Shown: positions 43,306 through 55,072 of the stretch, one piece after another
Layout: each line of letters starts with the position of its first letter
Position numbering within the stretch: the stretch's first letter is position 1
Assembly (NCBI GenBank): GCA_029204225.1
Contig: CM055108.1
Location: forward strand, 47,602,815 to 47,666,814
Direction of reading: 5' to 3'
DNA: 64,000 bases
DNA from: Diphasiastrum complanatum
Taxonomy: Eukaryota; Streptophyta; Lycopodiopsida; Lycopodiales; Lycopodiaceae
Position numbers and translations under genes: made by a program
The notes under the pieces: generated by a model
Told to the model about the DNA's origin: nothing
The model's input: only the letters and a program-made list of their open reading frames with translations
Databases searched by the model: none

Positions 43306-44720
43306 TTATAAGAGCAACAGTTCCTGCCTGATGTAATTTAGGCTCCAATCTTCTTCCATCTCAACACATGTCAAAAGTGCATCTTTGTATATTATTTCAA
43401 TATTTTTTTGCTTAGAATGTCCACTAGCTTCTAAGTCTTGATCAAGTGGCATCCATTTACTCCTAGTTTTTTTCCATCTTTGATAATGGAAGCATAAACT
43501 CAACATTTGCTTTCTATTTGATAGCGAAAGCACATGGAAGACATTTTAATTCTGCATTCTATTTTGCCATCTGATTTTTTGTCCCAGCCTTCATCCATAA
43601 GTTCAGATAATAAACTGATCTGATAAATTTTTGCATACAAACATTGTTGGGTTTTTGTGTACATTAACACTTGAAAAGAAATCCACAAATATATTCAAAG
43701 AAATAAGCCAACTTATTCGGACTATTTTTGAACTCGTGCTTATCTTTAATGAATTTTTATTATCATTATATAGCTTGCAACGAAATGATTTTGATACTAC
43801 AGCATTTGGAGCAATCCATTCATCACTTCCAAAACTAGGTAACGGAATTGGGACTATTTGTCCAAAATTTTCTTTTATATCAGGAATGTGCATTGAGTCA
43901 TAAAAGAAGATTCCACAATCAGCAAGATCTTTTGTAGTGCTACCTCTATATTGCAGATGTCCAATATCAGTGTGTACTACATCTAACACACCTAGCACGA
44001 AACGGACTCTGGCTACTCTGGCATGCACTTTATTGGCTATGCCCAATGGTTTCACACTAGACTAGTCAGTTAGTTGGATCATAAAAGGAGCACTTACCAT
44101 ACGAGTAAGCCCCCATTCAATGGTAAAGCTTGGAGGAAATCATGTTCACTCCGGATCCTCCATCCACTATGGCTGATTCTTGTAGAAACCCTTGATGCGT
44201 GATTGGAATGGTGCACTGGTTCTGATCCCTCTACTTCTACATTTGGCACCAAAATGGTAGGGTGCACTTCAGGTTTTTCGCTGCCTAGTCTGTCTATGTA
44301 AGTCTTCAATCCTTCCCAAAGAATGCACTTGTTCTCTAATTAAGCCAGCTTGTTTGATTCAAGTAACTCTGTGTCAGAAGACCTAAGAGGATAGTGATAA
44401 TCCATAGCTATATATGTATGCAGGCGGTTAAGACCAAGGTAGTGGCACAAGATTGCAGTCACTTCTCCACATTGTAGTGTAGGGAGCTTACTATACAATA
44501 AGATAGTATTTTGCTCGAGAGTCAACATAAACGGCTCACATAAGCCAATTGCCAACAGTCAAGCCTCACTTAGCCCTAAACCACTGATTTTGTGAGTCAC
44601 TTTCATAATGAATGCATTTTCATGAATCATAATGGCCAATGGGCCATAGGAGCTGACATCCGTCCAGTTGAATCTTCCCGGAAATCTACCTGCTAAAAGA
44701 CTAGGGCAATTCTGTAGCTT
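43306..44720 (-). pseudogene. Retroelement protease relic and flanking decayed frames
   Basis: Near 44170-44147 the - strand reads AIVDGGSGVNMISSKLYH, the active-site pattern of a Ty3-like retropepsin. The block PLGIANKVHARVARVRF (about 44045-43990) fits the C-terminal part of such proteases. Upstream on the same strand are long frames (44705-44340: NWTDVSSYGPLAIMIHENAF, LTLEQNTILLYSKLPTLQCG) that I cannot assign, and downstream GIFFYDSMHIPDIKENFGQI and MDEGWDKKSDGKIECRIKM, also unassigned. Stops and frame changes are frequent. Confidence 0.45.
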
Positions 44721-45240
44721 TTAAGATGAACGATAAATTGTCCTTATGTTTAACAAGGCACTTATCTTTAATAAATTTGACCTTCAGACATTGATATGCA
44801 AGATTAAGGTCATACGAGGTCCTATTAAACCCATTTCACTATGTATAATGAAAACAATGTCATCTCTAGGAAACAGCCAAAGATAACATGATCTTTAACT
44901 TGAAATAGAAAAGATGACGATGAGTGTACAACCAACTCTTTGCTACCCTCTTGAGTCTATCCATAACACTCTCCTTTGAGCCCTACTTTATCTTACATAA
45001 ATTGAGCTTTTGTAAAAAATCCAAATCTATCTTCACTTAAAGGCCTTAAAAATATATTAACTAATTGATCTTTGATCTTGCAATGTATCCCATCAATCTC
45101 TTTACATGATTTTTTTTTCTCAAATAACGTGGTGCGTAAATTCCGTGTTTAGTGCATGCATGTAATACATCATTTGTTCTCCTCATTGATCATTTATTAG
45201 TTACTACCTTGTAGTAAGCTTTTGATTTTTCTATTTGATC
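44721..45240. other. No gene recognised
   Basis: AT-rich, no reading frame or structured repeat of note. Confidence 0.4.
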
Positions 45241-46464
45241 CTCTATAGGGTCAACTGAAACCCGGGCGTGCGGTTCTCAACCTCAATCCAAGGCTTAAAG
45301 GGACCCAATGGTTCTCAACCTTGGCCAGTTCCTACAAAAGAGCATAACCAACGATTCTACATAAAAGCTGATTCTTGGAAAATAGCATAGCCACCGGTTA
45401 GGGTCTCTAGAACTAGGTTGATGACCAAAAAAAAAAATCAACAAGAATGGTCATAACATGTAGTTTTCATGCTTGGCAAGTTGAAGTGGGTTACTGTTTT
45501 GACATTAGGATCAATACTAGCCATTTACTCACATAATTTCAAAACTTGGACTAGACTAAGGGGTGGTTTCACACTAACACACTGCCTTTGCCAAATTTTC
45601 ATGTTTTAAGCCTTTGCAAGTGAGATGACGGGCAACAAACCACACCTAATTTACCCATGGTGGTAAGCTTTAAACGAAATGCTGAAACTTGATTGGCTAG
45701 TTTGAATTCCATCATGCCATTGGTCCATTTTTGAGCAATATCTAAAGATTAAAAAAATGGACTTAAGTCAACCATACATTGCAAGGGCCTATCCCACCTG
45801 ATCTACCACAATGGCTACTCAAAATAAGCATGAAAGAGGGAGGTCATTTGTTTCTCAACGAACCAGTGAAATCCAATTTAAACGGGAAATCAATTGGCAG
45901 TCAAGTCTAAACCATTGTGGTAAGATAAACAAGGCTTCAATATGTTAACCTGGCAAGCAAGGCTTGAGCCTACATTTGTGTGACATAAATTTAGCTCTTA
46001 CCCAACTACACCTATTGGCCTCTACAAACTTAGGGCAGTTTCAGATTAGTAGCAAGTCCCTTTGTTTGGCCCTTTCACTTCTCACACATTTTTAAAACCT
46101 TGGCAAGTGAGTTGACGCTTGGTTGCTAGTGCCAAGTCCCTTTGTTTGGCTGTTTCACTTGTTATCCATTTTTTATACCTTGGCAAGTGAGTTGACAACC
46201 CCCTTTCAAACTTGGATGGTAAATGTTAAATGGAGAGCCATAATTTAATTGGCCCATTTGCCATATCATTGGTATGTTTTTCTTAACTTGCCCTTGGCAA
46301 CTCAACATTGCAAAGTAAGGTCTCCAAGTCCAAAATTTGGGCTTCATTTGCCCCTACGGTAAGGGTCCATGCCACCTCATATGCCACATAGTGGCAATTA
46401 AGTGAAACGTTGGGCTTCATTTGCCCCTATGGTAAGGGTCCATGCCAGCTCAGTGAAACGGCCA

Positions 46465-46502
<38 letters not shown>
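45241..46502. repeat. Non-coding repeat field with short tandem duplications and (GA)n
   Basis: Motifs such as CCTTGGCAAGTGAGTTGAC and CCCTTTGTTTGGC recur through the field. An 80-bp unit is duplicated at 46052-46190. A 73-bp unit beginning TGGGCTTCATTTGCCCCTA is duplicated at 46338 and 46411. It ends in a (GA)n tract at 46466-46502. The pattern is that of a non-autonomous transposon interior or decayed satellite; no terminal repeats were found. Confidence 0.6.
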
Positions 46503-46505
<3 letters not shown>

Positions 46506-47551
46506 TTCCATGCCACTTATTGCCAATTCTTACACCATTATTTTCAAACATTAAATTGAGAACCAATACCTGAAGGAAAAGCACAAGTAAATAACTTACT
46601 GATCACCAGTTTCAAGAAAAGATCTATGCTCAGAGAAAATGTGTTGGCCATTTTTTAGCCTTGGGTGACAGGCTTGAAACTCAATATTTTTGAGAGAGCT
46701 TGTAGGTGACATCAAGCATTGCAGTTTGATTTTTCATTTTTTTCCCAGAACACCTATGTTCCAGAGATTGTAAGAGCTTCTTTATCCAGTTTTTGTAGTG
46801 CTGCTTGTTTTGAAAGAATCCAGGAGAATTGCTCGTGATCATACACGTTCAATGCCTTTCAAGCACTTGAAATGGTGGAAGCAAATAGCATTCTCAAAAA
46901 CTTTAGGTCCAGTACAAACTTCAATCTGAACCTTCTTTGGCCATACTGTAGCTTGCCTGATGCTGCATAAACCCACTGAGGTTTCATACTTGACTTTTCT
47001 TAGCTTCATTGTGTTTTGGTATTAAATAAGAGCCTTCTTGTGTACGGATAAAAGTACTCTTTCCAGATTTGATCTACATGATATGCGTGCAAACTGTGAA
47101 TGCTCAAGCAGGGAGGCCTTGCTGGACTAGGCATGGTTCATGAACATAGTCTTTTTATGGACTACTAACAATGGAAGCATGCGTGTTTCAAGGCTTAAAC
47201 TCAAGATGATACTTACCCCTTGATATACGTAAATCCATCAAAAGTTTGAAGCACTATGAGAAGCTATGAAGCTGTTTACAACAAACAGAACCATCAAAAT
47301 ATGAGAGACAACTTTGAGTTTTATATCTAGCAACCAGAAGGAAAAGACAAAAGATTTTTTTGTTTCTATTAGTGACTTGACAGAGAATTTTTTTCATTTA
47401 AGATCAGTCATAACATTGTGGGTAAGGGTGTGTTAATAGGCATCTGAGGAGATAAGATACGAATGGAGAAATCTAAAATCTACCTGGACTGGACTAAGAA
47501 CGTTGAATGTGACTGTAATGATAAAGTAACCGATGGAAGCAAGATTATTAA
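46503..47551. other. Intergenic, downstream of the thaumatin-like gene
   Basis: No coding signature. It would include the 3' untranslated region of the - strand gene at 47552. Confidence 0.5.
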
Positions 47552-48515
47552 CTAGTGGCAGAAAGAAACAGTGTAGGATCTTGCACCGGAGCAGGTATAG
47601 ATGCTGGTACGATCATCAAAAGCATAGCTGTAGGCAGAAGGACAGGCGGTCTTAAACATCTGAGCATATGTGCTGGGAGTACACCTATCTGCTGATCCAT
47701 AGCTACCTGTGCAGCAAAACTCAGGTGACCCAAATGCAAGACATGCACTCTTGCATCCCACAACCTTGCCATTGTTCTGCACTCGTAGCGCCGAAGGGCA
47801 GAGCCTGTTCACATTGTTAGTGCAGCTCGGGGAACCGCAGTTCCCAGAGCCTCCGCTGGGGCAGATGCTCACAGGCACGTTGAACCCGTCAACCAAGCTA
47901 ACATCGTAGTAGTCTAGTTTACCCAAAGTAATCTCCACCAAAGTAGCTGGAGGATTGCCACCAGCTCCTTTACATTGCAAGCTGCCACCACAGTCTCCCG
48001 TTGCGCACGATCCATGGCCTGTGCTGTCGAATTTGCAATCTGTGCGGCCCCAGAAACGGCCGCTCCATCCCACAGGAGCGCTCATTGAGTATGATTGTCC
48101 CCGAGTCAAAACAAAGCCGCCATTTTCCAGTATAGCTTGGCCAGCTCCGGGCTGCGTTCCCACCCATATTGTGAATCGGCACCTGTTACGTACCATGAAT
48201 GTTGTTTGTGCAGAAGCGGAGCTGATCAAACCTGTGTAAAGCTTACAATAAAAATCAAAATCACATCAGAAAAACCCATATGATGCAGCATAGAAATTCC
48301 CATGCTTTCAAGTCCAAAAGGACTGGCATATGTTTCGATTCCATAGCAAATTGGTTAGCTCCATAGAAAGCTTAAGCTTAACACTTGGAAAAACTGGAAT
48401 GAAAGTAAAGAGAAGTGGGCTCACTCAGAGTCAGAAATAGGAGAGCATTAAGCAAGATGCTGATCCACCATTTTGGTGAAGTCGTATTTGCCACTGTAGC
48501 ATTTGCAGCCGCCAT
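47552..48515 (-). CDS. Thaumatin-like protein (PR-5 family), secreted
   Basis: Two exons on the - strand: 48515-48425 (91 nt) and 48231-47552, joined by a GT-AG intron of 193 bp, giving 256 residues. The N-terminus MAAANATVANTTSPKWWISI is followed by a hydrophobic stretch and a likely signal cleavage after SSASA (residue 38). The mature protein has the thaumatin signature GHGSCATGDCGGSLQC. It also has the acidic-cleft residues expected in antifungal members: Arg in FWGRTDC, Glu in TLVEITL, the two Asp of DYYDVSLVDG, and Asp in YAFDD. All 16 family cysteines are in place, with one additional Cys in VPVSICPSGG. Thaumatin-like proteins are apoplastic or vacuolar defence proteins that bind beta-glucans; antifungal action here is inferred. 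The frame is intact. TTG at 48229 is not the start; the exon-1 ATG supplies the signal peptide. Confidence 0.93.
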
Positions 48516-48879
48516 TTGTTTTATGAATGCTGATTTGTAAAGAAGTAAGCTAACTCCTTATACGGATCTTCTGTTCTTTAAAAGTCCGAGACGTGTCTGG
48601 CAGTAATGGATTGATATCTGAACATGAACATGGACGTACTGTATCGCTTCCAATCTCAGCCTTGCATTCCTGTGCTGAGCGGTTTCTATGATGAAGTCAA
48701 AAGGAAGGATCATTCATTTTTTGGCATGAGTGGTGAGCTGCTGCTGATCTCGAGAGCTCTCAAGAAACTAGGCAGCAAGAGTTGTTGATGGTCGAAGGCA
48801 GCAGGAGGAAGTAATGTTCATGGCCGGAAATGATCAGAGAGCTTGCCTTTCAATCTTCCTCGGACAAGGGCTGTTGCAT

Positions 48880-48880
<1 letters not shown>
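48516..48880 (-). promoter_or_regulatory. Thaumatin-like gene upstream region
   Basis: A TATA-like GTATAAGG on the - strand lies near 48560, about 45 bp above the ATG, so the leader would be very short or the true TATA lies further up. The two (GA)n tracts at 48885 and 49078 lie 370-610 bp upstream of the start codon and could act as GAGA-factor sites. This is positional inference only. Confidence 0.35.

Positions 48881-48884
<4 letters not shown>

Positions 48885-48939
<55 letters not shown>
48885..48939. repeat. (GA)n microsatellite
   Basis: About 27 units, 370 bp upstream of the thaumatin-like gene start codon. Confidence 0.95.
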
Positions 48940-48941
<2 letters not shown>

Positions 48942-49077
48942 TTACTCAGGATCTTGGTAAATTGTATTGTGAATGATTAGTTATGGGTTTGTACTTGATG
49001 ATTATGGTAAGTATTTTTTTACATTTTTTTAGGGTTTAGGGTTTTCTAAGGAGTGGCATAGCTCACTCTTTTGCATG

Positions 49078-49122
<45 letters not shown>
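49078..49122. repeat. (GA)n microsatellite
   Basis: About 22 units, separated from the previous tract by about 140 bp. Confidence 0.95.
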
Positions 49123-49125
<3 letters not shown>

Positions 49126-49890
49126 TTACAAGCATCTTATTTGCGAAGCTACTAATGTGCAAGAGTTTTTGGACGGGCCATTGCTAGCTCTAGTTTCTAG
49201 ATGAGCAAAAGAGGTCGCTCTATTTGGTAGCACATCTTGGAACTCAACATCCTATTACTCCTATGATTTGAATTTGGATGTCTTTGTTCGAGATCGATAG
49301 CGAAGGTGAGAACACAATACACGTCCAACCAGTAGATCCTTCAAAGTCAATTAACTCAACAACAAGACATCATCACAATCATGACCAACACTCGGTAGCG
49401 TAAGCACATCACAAGACCAAACTCTCCACTTGTGTGAGACAAACTCAAGAGGCATTATGCAACATACTAAAGAGAAACTTGGCATGCGAGACAGGTGCAA
49501 GAAGCATGCGAGGTAGTTGTAAAAGAAACCCATAGAAATCTATTCATAGTGTATCCACTCCTTTTATGTATATATAAAGTTAATTTATAGTTATGAAGGT
49601 CAATGTGTATCATCTACTGAATAAATCATCAAGATTATCACTTGCTAAGCTTGATACCTGGAACCTATAGCCTATACCAAGATCCTATATGCCTGCATCA
49701 ATAAAGTCAAGAGTCTATAAGCCTGAGTCAAGAGCTTGCATCAAGATCTTGATCTTAGAGGTTATATTCCGACTTGCATAGACCCTACGCCTTTGTCTAC
49801 TTTTTGGTCAAGAGCCTCGTATGCATTTTCAATCACATTACCTCATTCACATTTCTAGAAGCATGTACATATTCTACTTCACATGATGGC
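49123..49890. other. No gene recognised
   Basis: Intergenic sequence before the Copia RT remnant. No clean frame. Confidence 0.45.
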
Positions 49891-51174
49891 TGACCTTTTA
49901 TGGAAAGTTGTTTGTAGCCCAACATATGATTCTATGACAAGGAGAAAACATCCTCTAATAGGTTTGATGTCATCTTAATTGTTGATCTACTTGAGGTTTA
50001 CATGGAGCAACCTAAGGGCGACATTTCTCATGGCAAGCTTAATTATGTTTGTTTTCTCCAAAAGAGTTTGTATGGGCTTAAGCAAGCACCAAGGAGTTGG
50101 TATGATAAGCCTAACATCTTTCTACTTCCCGAAATTTCATTATGAGTGAACATGATCATTCACTTTATTATAGATTTATTGGAAATTATGTTACTATTTT
50201 TCTAATCTAGTGGATGATATTATTTTGAGTGGAGGCAACAAGCAAGATGTAGATGACATCAAGATAACACTCAAGAAGGAATTTGATGTACATGATCTTG
50301 GTCATTTGCACTACATCTTAGAAATAGAAGAAGTTAAAACTTCTGAAAATACTTTCATTTGTCAAGGAAAGTATGCTAATTCTAATTTTTAGAAGATTCC
50401 ATATGGAAAGTGCAAGATCTATTGATACACCTATGGAACCAAATATAAAGCTCACTATAAAAAGTAATGAAAGATCCTTCGAGGACATTACTCTCTATAG
50501 GAAGCTAGTTGGTTCACTCATATATCTAACCATCACAAGACCTGATCTAAGCTATTGTGTTGGTAGATTAAGTTAATTCATGCATGATCCTAGTGTGGAG
50601 CATTGGAAGCTAGAGAGTATTGAGGTACATTTCGGGTTCTAGAGATTTTGGCATTTTTTATAAGGGATCATCTCCTAACTTGTTTGGATTTTCATATTCA
50701 AATTTTGCAGGAGATCATATGGATAGGAAATACATAAGTGCACTTGCCATTCTTATAGGTGATGGAGCCATGTCATGGATGTCAAATAAACAAGCAACAA
50801 TTTCTCTATTATCAACTGAAGCCGAGTACAAAGCCTTGACTTCATGCACCAAGGAGATGCTATGGATCAAAAGGATGACAAGCGATTCTAACTTGTTGGA
50901 TTTTTAAAAATGTCTACTCATTTTTTTTTATAACCGTTCAGCCCAAAGTTTGGTAGATAATCATATTTTTCATGCAAGGAACAAATATATTGAAGTGGCT
51001 TATCATTTTGTGAGAGAACAAGTCATGGCAAAGGAGGTGGAGCTTCAATATGTCTCATCAAGGGAGTGTGTGCTAATATCTTCACCAAAGCATTAAAAAA
51101 GGACTTGTTTATGAAGCATAGAACTCAACTTGGAATACTATCTAAATCTATGCTAAAACTAGTTGAAGAGGGAG
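49891..51174 (+). pseudogene. Copia RT C-terminus and RNase H remnant
   Basis: The RT palm appears first with stops ([14 protein letters not shown] in a shifted frame near 50070). Then LVDDIILSGGNKQDVDDIKI contains the catalytic VDD motif at about 50208, followed by FDVHDLGHLHYILEIEEVK. Connection and RNase H follow: LVGSLIYLTITRPDLSY at 50500, MRYISGSRDFGIFYKGSS, ISWMS-like AMSWMSNKQATISLLSTEAE at 50770-50820, then EMLWIKRM. The last block ANIFTKALKKDLFMKHRTQL ends close to the polypurine tract GAAGAGGGAG (51165-51174), the normal end of a Copia pol. Frame changes and stops are present. Confidence 0.88.
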
Positions 51175-51862
51175 TGTGAAAATGTCAACTAGTTTGAGTT
51201 GTCGAGCTTATTTGGCAATTTTGAAGCCAATATGCATTTTCATATTAGAGATAAACTTTACAAAATTAATAAGGCCTAAGAATATGGATTTACTATTTTT
51301 GGATACTCAGGCATGCTGATAAGGTCGCATATAGACCTACTCTAATTGGTCCATTTACACGCATTGAATCTAGTCATGACAGATCTAGGTTTTGAAAGAG
51401 ATCTAGCAACTTCCATAAGTTGATAAACTTGTTAAGAGCATCCAAACAAGGCAAGGAGATGTTATAAATAGTATACCAGTGTGGGAAGACATCATCTCTC
51501 TCATCTTCTCCCATTCATTCTTATGGAAGATATCTCTTTGGGTTTCTACATCCATTTTTGCATCTTGATGGTGATATAGTGAGATCTTGTGTCTAGAATG
51601 TTATTTTTCTTGTGTTTATGGATCCACACATTTGAGTATTGTTGTAGTATAGCTTTTGTATGAACTAGAATAGTAAATTCACTTTCATAAGTGTTTTTGA
51701 CCATTTCTTATTGAGTTTACATCTTCTATGTGTAGTAGATGCAAGATTTCTACATTGTTAACGGTGCTAGATATGCTGTCCATATTAGCCAAAGATCAAA
51801 GGGCAATTCATATTTCATTCATAGAAGCTCTACTTAGAGTTCTTTGATATTTACAATCAACA
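51175..51862 (+). repeat. 3' LTR of the Copia remnant
   Basis: Starts TGTGAAAATGTCAACTAG right after the polypurine tract, and the start resembles the LTR at 30147 (TGTGAAAGATTCAACTAG). The right edge, AATCAACA at about 51862, is inferred from the length of related LTRs and a terminal CA. Confidence 0.65.
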
Positions 51863-52299
51863 CATAATTATTGTGTTTGTTACAGAGGAAATTCAATTGG
51901 TAATTCGAATGGCCATGTGTTGGAGGGTTTGTGAATATCAAGGCAACCCTAATTAGGTTATTCATTTATTAGTTAATAAGCGAGAGGGATTTGGCACCCT
52001 ACATGTGTAAGTCCAACCCAATGATCACAGTTATTTGATTAATTAGAAGTTAATAAGGCCATATTGTGAGAATGAAATGTTGTACGGCCTAATAGTCAAG
52101 TTAGTGTATATAAGAGGGTTCTCCCCAATTTCAAAATTCAAATAATAAGGGAGGTAGAAACTGGCCAATAGGAATTGAAGCCAAGGCTCTAACGTCCACT
52201 ATCAATAATTGTACTTTGTAGTTCATTTTCATATTCATTTATAATCAAGCAGGTGGAATCTCTATTGATTTGCAAATCGGATGTCCTTCTTCTTCTTGT
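51863..52299. other. No gene recognised
   Basis: Spacer between two LTRs; no frame or repeat recognised. Confidence 0.45.
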
Positions 52300-52970
52300 T
52301 GTTGAAATTTCACAATTCTAGCTTGACCATTTTTGGTCACATGCATTGTAATTGGCAAGATGGCCATGTAAATAGATGCCACACGTGCCAAATCACAAAG
52401 GATGCTTTCCAAATCTTCATTCCTCATATTACATTGTGATAACATCTTTGAAATGAGGCCAAAGTGTGCTTAGATAAGCTAGAGAAATTCTAGGAGCTAA
52501 AAATAGCATGTTTTACATTGTTTTTGGATCTTGAGATCTTGACCCCATATTAGGGTGGATCCAATGACCTATTAGGTTAGATGTTAGGGTAATATTATGA
52601 TAAGTACAGAGATGCCCTAAAACGTTCAGATCCAAGCTTGAAATGTATAAATGTATGATGGGAGGTTTTCGACTTCTATCAACATTGTCTTTTGGTGGCG
52701 AGTTCTAGCTATTGGATGTGAGTGATTTTATGCATTAATTACTTGATTTGGAAGGTACTAAAGTTGTCTATAGGTCTGAGAAGCTTGCTGCACTTTACTT
52801 TAGTGTATTTGATCAAATCTATGTGCCTATTGTGGAGTTAAATGCCAAATTAGCTAGTTTTGGTAATTAGTCTTGATTCTAGCTCATAATTCGGATCTAG
52901 ATCTTTGATTTGTGAATTCTCCATCACTTTTAGGATTGATTGGGATTGAATTCGCTGTAAAATTTAGTCA
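52300..52970 (+). repeat. LTR1 of derivative A
   Basis: Paired with 59987-60683. Lacks about 26 bp present in LTR2 (the stretch around 60348-60380). A TATA-like stretch GTATAAATGTATG is near 52645. Confidence 0.85.
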
Positions 52971-53780
52971 TGGTATCCGAGCCTAATCAAAAGTGAGCTT
53001 TAGATTTGATTTTCTCAAGCTTAGATCCTAGATTTGAGTAGTATTGGGTTTGCCCTTGCTACTATTTGCTAATCTAGTGATTGTACCTTCAAATTTGGTT
53101 TCATTTGAGTGATAATAGATCAAAGGGAACTTGTTTTGCTGAGTTATAGCTGCAGGAACCTAGATTGGCCCATTTCCATTCAATGAAACCAAATTAGAAA
53201 GTTCTTATGAGTTGAACCTTGGAGTACATGTCTCCTATTAGAGATTTTCATAAGGATTTGAATGCCACCACTCTTTAGAAACTTGGATCAGCCATTTGAG
53301 AGCTTAATTAGGTCGTTCTTAGGCTTCTTAAGGTCCTAAAATACACCTTTTAGGTTCAGATCAAGTGTTTTGATGATTTCTTCATCTAGAAATGCAAAAC
53401 TAGTGAAATTTGTGTTTCTATTTTACTCGGTTTTAGATAGGTTTTTGATTGGACATGTCAATGTGATTCAACCTGAATTAAAAAAACTTTATTTGTAAGA
53501 CATTTGTGTGTTATAAAGTGATTTTTGGTTCAGTATAGGTGGATTTACCCTTCTTGTGAAATTGAGATCAAGGAGGAGACTAGTTTTGATCAAATCTATA
53601 GTAAATTGAGCTAGGTTTGGATCTAGTTTGGATCTTGAAGATTGATCAAGCTCAAGATCACCTTAGATCTTGTTGTGAAATCAGAGAGTGATTCGTCTCA
53701 GGTCCCAAAGAGAGTGGGATAGCTAGTAGTGATCATATCTTGTCAATCTATCTTGTTTCATTGAATCTATCTCCCTATCA

Positions 53781-54670
53781 TTGACGATGACATCCATAAG
53801 TGCCTATCCCTTGGATTCTAGTGATAGATTGAACTCTTCAAATTATTCACTTTGGAAGTTAAGAATGGAATCCATCCTTATCATGCAAGATTTGATGGAT
53901 ATTTTGAATGGAGAGGAAGATGAGCCAATCCATCCACAAGAAGCAACTAAATACAAGAGAAGGTGCAAGATTGCACTCCATTGTATTAAAATAAATGCTG
54001 CAAATGATTTTCTCAAAGAAGTGGAAGCATGTATCTTAGCCCAAGAGGCTTGGGAGACTCTTCAAAAGATCTATGAGCTCAAGAATACCTCAAGATTACT
54101 TTCTCTCAAGAACCAAGTTCTTCAATGCTTCAAAGGGAAGAGTGAGAGTGGACATCAATTTGTTTTGAGAGTGAAAGATTTGAACAAAGAGCTTACTTAT
54201 GTTGGTGAACCTATTAAAGAGAGTGAGCTTGTGCAAATAGTTTTGAATGGCTTATGTAGTGATTTTACTAACCTTGTCCAAAGCTATGCCATCATGGGAA
54301 ACTTGCCTACAATTGAAGACCTTCAAAGTGTGTTCATGGCCGCCGAGAGAGTAGGAAGGCTCATATCAAATCAAGGTTGGAGAGGCTCTCCATAAATGAT
54401 GATGATGACAAAGCCTTATTTTTCAAGAGCAAAGCCAAAGCAAAGAGCAAGGGAGGAACATTAAAAATGGAGCAAGCAAAGGATGGAGATCGAGGAGGAT
54501 CTACATCATCATCATCACAATCAATCCCAAGAAGGACAAATCTAAGATCAAGTGCTACTATTGTAGCAAGATGGGACACTATGCCTCAGAATGCCTCAAG
54601 AGGAAGCAAGATCAAAGTCAAGCCAACATTTGACAAGGTGAGGATGAGAGTTATCATGAGGACTCACTCA
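53781..54670 (+). pseudogene. Copia gag of derivative A, with zinc knuckle
   Basis: The 204-residue frame at 53781-54395 is a UBN2-type gag: SSDRLNSSNYSLWKLRMESI, CKIALHCIKINAANDFLKEV, QKIYELKNTSRLLSLKNQVL, FVLRVKDLNKELTYVGEPI, LVQIVLNGLCSDFTNLVQSY, LPTIEDLQSVFMAAER. A frame change follows. The nucleocapsid CYYCSKMGHYASEC (CX2CX4HX4C) is at about 54550 in another frame. One or two indels separate the pieces, otherwise the order is normal. Confidence 0.88.
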
Positions 54671-55029
54671 TGATGTCAAATTTTTCGTCATCAAATGTCA
54701 AAGGTGAAGATCCTTGGTGGATAGATAGTGGGACTAGCTCCCACATGTCGGCGGGTAGAAGGGAGTATTTTTCTCAATTCACACATTATGTAAGACCTAT
54801 AAAGTCCATTTTTACAGCAAATGATCATGAATGTAAAGTTGAAGATGTGGGATCCATTCCCTTATGCTTAGGATCTTCCAAGAAGACTAAGATAGATGGT
54901 GTTCTCTTCACTCCTAGCATCACTAAGAATTTGCTTAGTGTTGGTCAACTTTTAGATCATGGTTTCATTGTGGAGTTCTCTAATAATATATGCAACGTCA
55001 AGAAGAATGGGAAGACCATAGCAAGATGA
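54670..55029 (+). pseudogene. Copia retropepsin of derivative A
   Basis: 119 residues with the active site WWIDSGTSSHM near residue 18 and the downstream block LFTPSITKNLLSVGQLLDHG. The frame stops at 55029, after which GSLFKLDAF and NDLWHKRLG continue the GAG-pre-integrase. The catalytic DSGT is intact, unlike that of the copy at 23890. Confidence 0.85.
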
Positions 55030-55072
55030 AGAAGGTTTGGGAGTTTGTTTAAGCTTGATGCTTTTGTAGATC

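Noticed and set aside
43920-43945. TTTTGTAGTG followed by CTA as the right end of the CACTA element that starts at 24863
   Set aside because: The target triplet matches, but an open - strand frame runs straight through the point, the sequence beyond does not resume the Copia integrase, and an 8-bp motif is expected by chance about this often in 64 kb.
46790-46806. Another TTTTTGTAGTG as a CACTA end
   Set aside because: The following triplet is CTG rather than CTA and no subterminal repeats are seen.
47548-47772. Frames opposite or shifted to the thaumatin-like gene
   Set aside because: Shadows of the real coding exon.
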